Source: Paraplanobispora siamensis (lineage in GTDB: Bacteria > Actinomycetota > Actinomycetes > Streptosporangiales > Streptosporangiaceae). From it: a stretch of DNA of 64,000 nucleotides. Within the stretch, counting starts at the first letter, position 1; every line of letters starts with the position of its first letter. The notes beneath the pieces were generated by a model, which ran no database searches, was not told where the DNA came from, and saw only the letters and a program-made list of their open reading frames with translations. Shown here piece after piece: positions 59,701-64,000 of this stretch. Where the stretch lies: assembly GCF_016863175.1 (NCBI RefSeq), contig NZ_BOOJ01000037.1, forward strand, positions 100,291 through 164,290. The letters are read 5' to 3'. The translations under genes and the position numbers were made by a program.

Positions 59701-59946
59701 ATCGGCGACCCCCGCACGACGGCGTTCACCGTCGAGTCCCTGGCCGCCGTGTCTCCCCCGGCCGAGGGCGCCCGGCTGCTCGGCCTGGCCGAGGCGGTCA
59801 GGCGGGAGCACGGCACGCCGGTCACCCCGCTGGAGGAGGACGAGGTGCGGCGCATCACCGACGAGGTCCGGGGTGCTCTCGACGAGGAGGCGTTCGCCGC
59901 CGCCTACGCCCTCGGCCGCGAGTCGACCTTCGACGACGTGGCCTGA
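56731..59946 (+). CDS. BTAD/NB-ARC/TPR transcriptional regulator (AfsR-like)
   Basis: 1071 aa. The OmpR-type winged helix (residues 1-90; VSVDRLVDDLWEDEPPANPA, LQVRVSQLRRALEDAEPG) is followed by the BTAD helical domain (95-240; 'KALYRAGRQSEALAGYGELR'), and an NB-ARC ATPase with VTLVGSGGVGKTSLALE, LLLVLDNCEHVVDQ and ILATSREPLNVAGE. A TPR-like C-terminus covers 600-1050, with a low-complexity repeat (AEFAADLTRAEFAAGLARAR) around 700-735. Start MRFGVLGPVTVW at 56731. Such proteins activate secondary-metabolism or local genes. It follows the BrkB gene by 10 bp; the local target is unclear. Confidence 0.92.
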   Translation: MRFGVLGPVTVWTDRGEAVAVPGLKVRALLADLLAHEGRVVSVDRLVDDLWEDEPPANPAAALQVRVSQLRRALEDAEPGGKNLVVSRAPGYALQAGPDAVDAARFAKLVQEGRPAEALELWRGAAFADFADAAFLQPVITRLEEARLAAVEDLAEARLAAGEPVEVSELSELVARHPLRERLRAVHMKALYRAGRQSEALAGYGELRDRLTEELGLDPSPELARLYERILRQDPALSAGGERPATNLPAAVGGLIGRDEAMAEIGALLGTERLVTLVGSGGVGKTSLALEVARRAGDGYPGGAWLVELASYDRHTPSLAGAVLAALGVREDSAATLDRLVEALRDRRLLLVLDNCEHVVDQAAKLADALLRAVPGLRILATSREPLNVAGEVLWSVPALELPEGSELITVARSDAVRLFVARATASARGFTLDAGNAEAVAQLCRRLDGIPLALELAATRVRALGIRELVARLDDRFKLLAGFQRGAPARQQTLTAMIDWSWTLLTAPERAVLRRLAVHVDGCTLEAAEEVCAEDGIDVLDQLARLVDRSLVVVVDGPSGVRYRLLESVAAYCLRRLEDAGETERVRRAHVGYYLSLAVRAESHLRGGEQAHWMRRLDAEAANLRAALDAASAAEALRLVDALAWYWFLRGRLGEGRRALETALAAAGTPPSGGSIAHGPAWEPAGGSGPAGERAADPATAELAAGLAEAEFAADLTRAEFAAGLARARAWHAGFGLLLGEEVDWEPVLEGIADPADRARAQWFLGLAVPDTPASQALVDRALVTFREIGDRWGVAAALSRRARDAFTLRDLESLERDGGRSAEMFRELGDRWGLLQATEWLGGLAETRGDYAEATRLFTEDLRMAEELGLWPDAVRRLAWLGWMAAHIGDYEPALDYCERALRLATEQGYREGRIFAEMGYGLAARRSGRLELAQKHLDRLLDGVPRDGEPQLFLPTVLVELGFVHKLRGDREGARELFLEAFAAARKIGDPRTTAFTVESLAAVSPPAEGARLLGLAEAVRREHGTPVTPLEEDEVRRITDEVRGALDEEAFAAAYALGRESTFDDVA

Positions 59947-59966
59947 GGCCTGACCTGGGACCCGGC

Positions 59967-60434
59967 CTATGGCCTGGCCTGGGACATGGCCTGAACCGCC
60001 AGGTGCTCGGCCAGCCGGTCGAAGAACTCCAGCCAGCCGGCCCTGGCCTGCTCGGCGTGTTCCTGATCGGTGTTGACCCCGAACTGGTGGAAGCGCATCG
60101 CCGTGCCGCCCGCGTGCTCCTCCAGCGTGACCGTCACCACCGAGGCGGGCGCGTCGCCCGGCTCGTCCGGGTCACCGGTGGTGAAGACCAGCCGTCCCGG
60201 CCCGGCGACCTCGCGGTAGACGCCTCCCAGCGTGACCTCGAAGCCCTCCTCACCGACCAGCGTGGCCTGCCAGGCGCCGCCCGGGCGGGCGTCCAGGACG
60301 ACCCGGTCGGCCGGGGTGAGGAAGATGCGCGGGCCGAACCAGCGGGCGAAGCGCTCGGGCCGGGTCCAGGCGGCGTAGACCTCCTCGCGCGGTGCGGCGA
60401 AGTCAAGGACGATGGCGTATTCGGCCGTCTTCAT
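59967..60434 (-). CDS. SRPBCC (AHSA1-type START-like) domain protein
   Basis: A 155-aa ligand-binding fold: MKTAEYAIVLDFAAPREEVY, AAWTRPERFARWFGP, 'GGAWQATLVGEEGFEVTLGG', and C-terminal 'HAEQARAGWLEFFDRLAEHL'. GAGGAG precedes the ATG at 60434. Members bind hydrophobic ligands; no further role is evident. Convergent with the BTAD regulator and divergent from the serine hydrolase. Confidence 0.9.
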   Translation of the reverse strand: MKTAEYAIVLDFAAPREEVYAAWTRPERFARWFGPRIFLTPADRVVLDARPGGAWQATLVGEEGFEVTLGGVYREVAGPGRLVFTTGDPDEPGDAPASVVTVTLEEHAGGTAMRFHQFGVNTDQEHAEQARAGWLEFFDRLAEHLAVQAMSQARP

Positions 60435-60606
60435 CAGGGTCGCTCCTCGGTCTCTCGGACGGTTTCCGACAGGACCCACGGTGCCGGGCGGGCCTTACGG
60501 TTGCCTTCCGGCCTCCTTAAGGTCCGTCCCCGGCCCGTCTCGTGCCGCCCGTCCGCAGGTGGAAAACCCATCGAGATCCGGGCGGACCGGGACTTACCGT
60601 GCCCGT

Positions 60607-61641
60607 ATGACATCGTGGACATCCGAGATCGACGAGCTCGCCCGGACGGGCGACTTCTCCGGCGTCGTTCTCGTGGAGCGCGAGGGCAAGACCGAGTTCG
60701 CCGCGGCGTACGGCCTGGCCTGCCGAACGCACGAGGTCCCCAACACCGTCGACACGCGGTTCGGCATCGCCAGCGGCACCAAGGGACTGACCGCCCTGAC
60801 GGTCATGAGCCTGGTCGAGGAGGGCGCGCTCGCCCTGTCCACGACCGCGCGGTCCGTGCTGGGCGAGGACCTGCCGCTGATCGACGACGCCGTCACGGTC
60901 GAGCACCTCCTGGAGCACCGGTCGGGCATCGGCGACTACTTCGACGAGAACGAGGCGTACGACATCACCGACCACGTGCTGACAGTCCCGGCGCACACGC
61001 TCGTGACCACCGAGGACTATCTGCCCGCGCTCGCCGGCCGGCCCGCCAAGTTCCCGCCCGGTCAGCAGTTCTCCTACTGCAACAGCGGATACGTCGTCCT
61101 GGCCCTGATCGCCGGTCGGGTGAGCGGCGTGCCCTTCCACGACCTGGTACGGCGGCGCGTCTGCGAGCCCGCGGGCATGGCCGACACCGCGTTCCTGCGC
61201 TCCGACGAGCTTCCCGGGCGCACCGCGACGGGCTACCTGCCCGTCGACGGCGTCTCCAGGAGCAACGTCTTCCACCTGCCGATCCGGGGCAGCGGCGACG
61301 GCGGCCTCTACTCCACCGCGGCCGACATCGGCGCCATGTGGCGGGCGCTGTTCGACGGGCGGATCGTCTCCCCTGCCACGGTGGCCGAGATGGTACGGCC
61401 GCGCAGCGACGTGCCGTCGGAGTCGATGCGGTACGGCAGGGGCTTCTGGCTCCACGCCTCCCGGGAGATCGTGATGCTGGAGGGTTACGACGCCGGCGTC
61501 TCCTTCCGCAGCGTGCACGACCCCGGGCTCGGCCTGACCCATACCGTGATCTCCAACACCTCCCCCGGCGCCTGGCCCGTCACGCGGCGCCTGGACGCGG
61601 TGCTGGGGCTGGAGGGTTCCGCCGCGACCGGTCCCGGATGA
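60607..61641 (+). CDS. Serine hydrolase, class C beta-lactamase/DD-peptidase family
   Basis: 344 aa with no signal peptide. The catalytic SxxK is in RFGIASGTKGLTALTVMS and the YxN-type motif in QFSYCNSGYVVLALIAGR; the C-terminal HxG-like region lies near residue 310. It belongs to the large esterase/peptidase class C group, most members of which are not true lactamases. The stop TGA overlaps a following 47-aa frame by 4 nt. Confidence 0.9.
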   Translation: MTSWTSEIDELARTGDFSGVVLVEREGKTEFAAAYGLACRTHEVPNTVDTRFGIASGTKGLTALTVMSLVEEGALALSTTARSVLGEDLPLIDDAVTVEHLLEHRSGIGDYFDENEAYDITDHVLTVPAHTLVTTEDYLPALAGRPAKFPPGQQFSYCNSGYVVLALIAGRVSGVPFHDLVRRRVCEPAGMADTAFLRSDELPGRTATGYLPVDGVSRSNVFHLPIRGSGDGGLYSTAADIGAMWRALFDGRIVSPATVAEMVRPRSDVPSESMRYGRGFWLHASREIVMLEGYDAGVSFRSVHDPGLGLTHTVISNTSPGAWPVTRRLDAVLGLEGSAATGPG

Positions 61642-61781
61642 CCCTCAGGGGGTTACCGTCGAAGGCGGACGACGAGCTGGTCGTACTGGTCACGCCGGAG
61701 CCGGCTCCCGGGACGGAGGAGGCGGTGCGCAAGGCGGTCCGGAACTGCCCCTGCGGGGCGCTCTCCCCGGTCGAGGGCTGA
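61638..61781 (+). pseudogene. Ferredoxin remnant, C-terminal half only, 47 aa
   Basis: ATG 61638 overlaps the hydrolase stop (ATGA). The sequence DDELVVLVTPEPAPGTEEAV then RKAVRNCPCGALSPVEG matches the end of a 3Fe-4S/4Fe-4S ferredoxin (final Cys-Pro motif), but the cluster-binding N-terminal half with the other cysteines is absent. It cannot bind a cluster as it stands. Probably the end of a ferredoxin gene fused downstream by deletion, though a short-lived coupled frame is possible. Confidence 0.5.
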
Positions 61782-61853
61782 GACCTCGGCCCGCACGGGC
61801 TGCGCCCGGCGGCAGCCGGACGAGTGAGAACCGCACGGACAGGTGATGGCTGC

Positions 61854-62852
61854 TTACGTGGGCGTGGAGGTCCGGCGCAACACCTGCTGCGGGGACCGGT
61901 CGCCCCCGTTGTCCTCGAACAACTCCCGGGTGCGGCGCAGCAGAGCCTCCCGGACGTCGTCCGGGGACAGGACCCGTAGCGGGGTGCCCAGGCCGAGGAG
62001 ATAGTCGGCGAGCTGGTCGGCGTCGTTGGCGCCGATTTCGACGATGGTGGCATCGGGCCCGTCCGGGTGATGGGTGCCGATCGTCGGCGGGACCAGCCGC
62101 AGGGCCCGGTCCATGGGATGCGGGAGCCGGATTCTCCCGTACAGGGGGTACACGACGCTCGCGATGCCCCGGGAGACGAGGAGGGCCGGGTCGGGCGGGT
62201 CGAGGAGTTCGACCGGCTGCCCGGTCGGCCGCAGGTGCACCACCCGGTCGGCCCGGAACGTCCGCCACTGGTCCCTGCCCACGTCCCGGGCGACGAAATA
62301 CCAGCGCAGGCCCGTGTGCACCAGGCGGTAGGGGTCGACGTCCCGGACACTGTCCTTGCCCGCATGGTCGCGGTAGGACAGACGGGCGCGCTCACCCCGG
62401 CGGCAGGCGGCGGCCAGTTCCAGCAGCATGCCGGACGAGATCTGAGGCCCTTCGGACCTGGGAGTGTGGACGACGGTGGCGTCCATCTCACCCAGCCGGT
62501 CCGCGATCCGGGGCGGCAGGACCGCCCGCAGCTTCAGCAGCGCCGACAGCACAGCCTGGTCTCCGCCCAGGACGCCGCTGAGCGCGGCCTCTCGCAGCGC
62601 GACGGCCACGGCGAACGCCTCCTCGTCGTCGAGGACCAGCGGCGGGACCCGGCTACCGCCGCCGAGGCGGTAGCCGCCCCACGGCCCGGGGTCGGACTCG
62701 ATGCAGTAACCGAGTTCCCGCAGCCTGGCGACGTCCCGCCGCACCGTGCGGTCGGTGACCGCCATCCGCTCGGCCAGTTCGCGGCAGGTCCAGGTCGGCC
62801 GGGCGGACAGCAGCGAGACCAGTCGCAGCAGGCGGGCGGAAGTGCTGATCAC
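61854..62852 (-). CDS. WYL-domain transcriptional regulator (HTH_11 plus WYL)
   Basis: 332 aa: N-terminal winged helix ('LLSARPTWTCRELAERMAVT', DRTVRRDVARLRELGYCIES), WYL domain with 'RDVDPYRLVHTGLRWYFVAR' and RTFRADRVVHLRPTGQPVEL, and a C-terminal WCX extension. WYL domains sense ligands such as nucleotides. It is divergent from a VOC gene across a 63-bp spacer holding a perfect inverted repeat, the likely shared operator. Confidence 0.94.
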   Translation of the reverse strand: MISTSARLLRLVSLLSARPTWTCRELAERMAVTDRTVRRDVARLRELGYCIESDPGPWGGYRLGGGSRVPPLVLDDEEAFAVAVALREAALSGVLGGDQAVLSALLKLRAVLPPRIADRLGEMDATVVHTPRSEGPQISSGMLLELAAACRRGERARLSYRDHAGKDSVRDVDPYRLVHTGLRWYFVARDVGRDQWRTFRADRVVHLRPTGQPVELLDPPDPALLVSRGIASVVYPLYGRIRLPHPMDRALRLVPPTIGTHHPDGPDATIVEIGANDADQLADYLLGLGTPLRVLSPDDVREALLRRTRELFEDNGGDRSPQQVLRRTSTPT

Positions 62853-62872
62853 ATCCCGTAGTGTTCCTCATG

Positions 62873-62895
62873 ACCAGGACTGAACCTGTCCTGGT
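62873..62895. promoter_or_regulatory. Inverted-repeat operator between WYL regulator and VOC gene
   Basis: ACCAGGAC-N7-GTCCTGGT, perfect 8-bp arms, lies in the 63-bp divergent spacer, followed by a partial GGTCC repeat. It is positioned to overlap both promoters. Binding by the WYL regulator is inferred; WYL/YafY regulators often sit beside VOC genes. Confidence 0.75.
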
Positions 62896-62915
62896 CCGGT
62901 CCTAGTGTCCCTGCC

Positions 62916-63302
62916 ATGAGCACTGCAACCACGACCGCACCGACGATCCGTCTGCTGTCGGTCGACTTCGACTGCCCGGACCCCGCCGAACTGGCCCGTT
63001 TCTACGGCGAGGCTCTCGGCCTGCCCGTCGTCTACTCCAGCGACGACTTCGTCCTGCTCGGCCGGGAGGGTTCGCCGGGACTGGGTTTCATCCGGGTTGC
63101 CGACTACCGGCCTCCGACCTGGCCGGATCCTTCCCAGGGCAAGCAGGCGCACATGGAACTGGGCGTCGAGGACCTGGAGGCGGCCCAGGCACGGATGCTG
63201 GCCCTGGGAGCCACCGAGCCCCCGGTCCAACCGCATCCCGAGGAGCGGAGGGTCTTGCTGGACCCCGCCGGCCACCCGTTCTGCATCTCCACACAGAGCT
63301 GA
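62916..63302 (+). CDS. VOC-family protein (glyoxalase/dioxygenase-like)
   Basis: 128 aa with two beta-alpha-beta-beta-beta modules: TIRLLSVDFDCPDPAELARF, YGEALGLPVVYSSDDFVLLG, then 'QAHMELGVEDLEAAQARMLA' and 'RRVLLDPAGHPFCISTQS'. A metal-dependent function is possible, though one ligand position (first-strand Asp/His) is not obvious. It is divergent from the WYL regulator. Its stop codon lies inside the first of three 21-bp tandem repeats. Confidence 0.92.
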   Translation: MSTATTTAPTIRLLSVDFDCPDPAELARFYGEALGLPVVYSSDDFVLLGREGSPGLGFIRVADYRPPTWPDPSQGKQAHMELGVEDLEAAQARMLALGATEPPVQPHPEERRVLLDPAGHPFCISTQS

Positions 63303-63360
63303 GCGTCATCGACGCAGGGTTGAGCGTCAGCGGCGCAGGGCTGAGCGTCAGCGGCCAATG
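63298..63360. repeat. Three 21-bp tandem repeats across the VOC stop
   Basis: Units of 21 bp beginning GCTGAGCGTC at 63298, 63319 and 63340. The first carries the VOC stop codon and the last ends in the ATG of a small downstream frame. Copies differ at a few positions, so the duplication is not brand new. Confidence 0.85.
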
Positions 63361-63531
63361 ATGACCACGACCACGACCACGCACCCCCGCGGGACGGTGG
63401 ACCCACCGTTGTCCTGGTGGGGGTGCGATGGACCGTGGGACTTCCCGAGCTGTGAGATCTGTCTGATCAGCCAGGACGGAGCCGAGCGGATCCCGTATCC
63501 CCGGTGCCGCAAGCAGATGGGCAGGTCCTGA
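63358..63531 (+). CDS. Possible small Cys-containing protein, 57 aa
   Basis: MMTTTTTTHPRGTVDPPLSW then WGCDGPWDFPSCEICLISQD and YPRCRKQMGRS. A C-x2-C pair with two more Cys could bind zinc. Thr-rich N-terminus from an ACCACG DNA repeat. No clear ribosome site; it begins in the last 21-bp repeat. I do not recognise a family. Confidence 0.4.
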   Translation: MMTTTTTTHPRGTVDPPLSWWGCDGPWDFPSCEICLISQDGAERIPYPRCRKQMGRS

Positions 63532-63597
63532 AGCGGCAGGCGGGGTACGGCGGTGCGCGCCGAGGGCGGCCCCGTCCGTGAGGCGCGTCCCTGGTGG

Positions 63598-63765
63598 GCC
63601 GGGTGTTGCCCGCCCGGGCTGCGCCCAGAGCCGAGCGTGTCTATGACATCAGAGCACTGGCCACGTCGAGGCGTGACGAACGCCGGGTGTTGCCCACCCG
63701 AGCTGCGTCCAGAGCCGAGCCTGTCTATGACATCAGAGCACTGGCCACGTTGAAACGCGACGAAC
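63598..63765. repeat. 84-bp imperfect tandem duplication (28-residue frame)
   Basis: Two 84-bp units (63598-63681, 63682-63765) share long identical stretches, for example GTCTATGACATCAGAGCACT, and start GCCGGGTGTTGCCC; a third begins at 63766. 84 is a multiple of three, and a frame from GTG 63594 to 63806 reads through both copies (YDIRALATSRRDERR and YDIRALATLKRDERRTLKAI), so this could be the end of a decayed gene or a small repeat protein. Confidence 0.75.
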
Positions 63766-63909
63766 GCCGGACGCTGAAGGCCATCCTGACCACGACCCGC
63801 AGCTGATCACTGAGCGCATCGGTCTGCTGATCGTCACCGAGACCCCGGCCTGCCGGTCATCACCGGCACGGAAGACGTGAACGGGCATGAGCGGCATCGG
63901 TGATGTGTC

Positions 63910-64000
63910 GACCACCGACCACCGACCACCGACCACCGACCACCGACCACCGACCACCGACCACCGACCACCGACCACCGACCACCGACCACCGACCACC
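63910..64000. repeat. 7-bp satellite GACCACC, 13 perfect copies to window edge
   Basis: Thirteen uninterrupted copies of GACCACC fill 63910-64000 and continue beyond the window. No spacers are present. Strong strand asymmetry (no G-runs on plus; GGTGGTC on minus) is seen. No function is assigned. Confidence 0.97.

Noticed and set aside
56989..59811. A 940-residue minus-strand frame opposite the BTAD regulator
   Set aside because: High-GC antisense artefact without motifs. The same applies to long frames opposite cobQ/cobD, DUF4132 and GH3.
63910..64000. CRISPR array
   Set aside because: Units are 7 bp, contiguous and without spacers; the 84-bp repeats next to it also lack spacers, and no cas genes are present.

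Overview
The window is high-GC, densely packed bacterial DNA. Weak or GTG/TTG starts, ATGA/GTGA stop-start overlaps and the gene content (PucR, BTAD/AfsR-type, WYL and ECF-sigma regulators, NADAR, DUF4132, AlkX/YcaQ-like glycosylase, a B12 gene pair) point to a soil actinomycete. A Streptosporangiaceae-like genome (Streptosporangium/Nonomuraea/Sphaerisporangium) is my best guess. That is inference from gene style, since there is no rRNA or marker alignment here.

Layout: 0-4.5 kb holds a partial ArsR repressor divergent from an MFS exporter, then an ABC-2 exporter operon ending in a PucR-type regulator. 4.6-6.1 kb is a haloalkane-dehalogenase-like hydrolase divergent from its probable MarR repressor, with a clear operator between them. 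6.1-9.8 kb carries a SHOCT membrane peptide, cobQ, cobD and a phosphotransferase. 10-12.7 kb has a PadR regulator, tRNA-Arg(UCU) with terminator, and hypothetical genes. 13.4-19.5 kb contains a DUF4132 protein, two broken transposase fragments, a NUDIX hydrolase and two HSL-type esterases. 19.6-25.9 kb has a PucR-like regulator, two methyltransferases, a TPR protein, an unusual two-domain protein and a PARG-like macrodomain enzyme. 26-29.7 kb holds lgt, a metal-type MerR module with its operator-promoter, and an M20 peptidase. 29.8-32.6 kb has a secreted FG-GAP protein and an ECF sigma/anti-sigma-like pair.

The standout is 33.3-38.0 kb: a compact RiPP operon on the minus strand. In transcription order it is a 45-residue precursor with a textbook double-glycine leader, an intergenic hairpin, an MvdD-like ATP-grasp ligase, a putative peptide-maturation protein, a 61-residue single-membrane-pass stub resembling only the N-terminus of a HlyD adaptor, and a C39-peptidase ABC exporter. 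The four genes after the hairpin are chained by 4-nt overlaps. I read it as a graspetide-like system (ATP-grasp ester/amide-crosslinked peptide) whose predicted core has only one acidic side chain. Decayed genes lie on both sides: an internally deleted, frameshifted gene at 32.8-33.3 kb, and two head-to-head genes that both lost their 5' ends at 38.68 kb.

39-64 kb is ordinary accessory and core content. It includes a secreted Cys-containing protein, XRE and GlxA/AraC regulators, a TetR/GH3 glucosidase pair with a perfect operator, an NAD-dependent DNA ligase preceded by a decayed GAF gene, and a secreted sugar dehydrogenase-PKD protein with a Tat TIM-barrel partner. It continues with an AlkA-like glycosylase, trpD, an AlkX/YcaQ-like protein, NADAR, a BrkB/YihY membrane protein, a large BTAD/NB-ARC regulator, SRPBCC and serine-hydrolase genes, a WYL/VOC pair, and repeat-rich DNA at the right end. 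Short perfect tandem duplications recur in intergenic spacers across the window.
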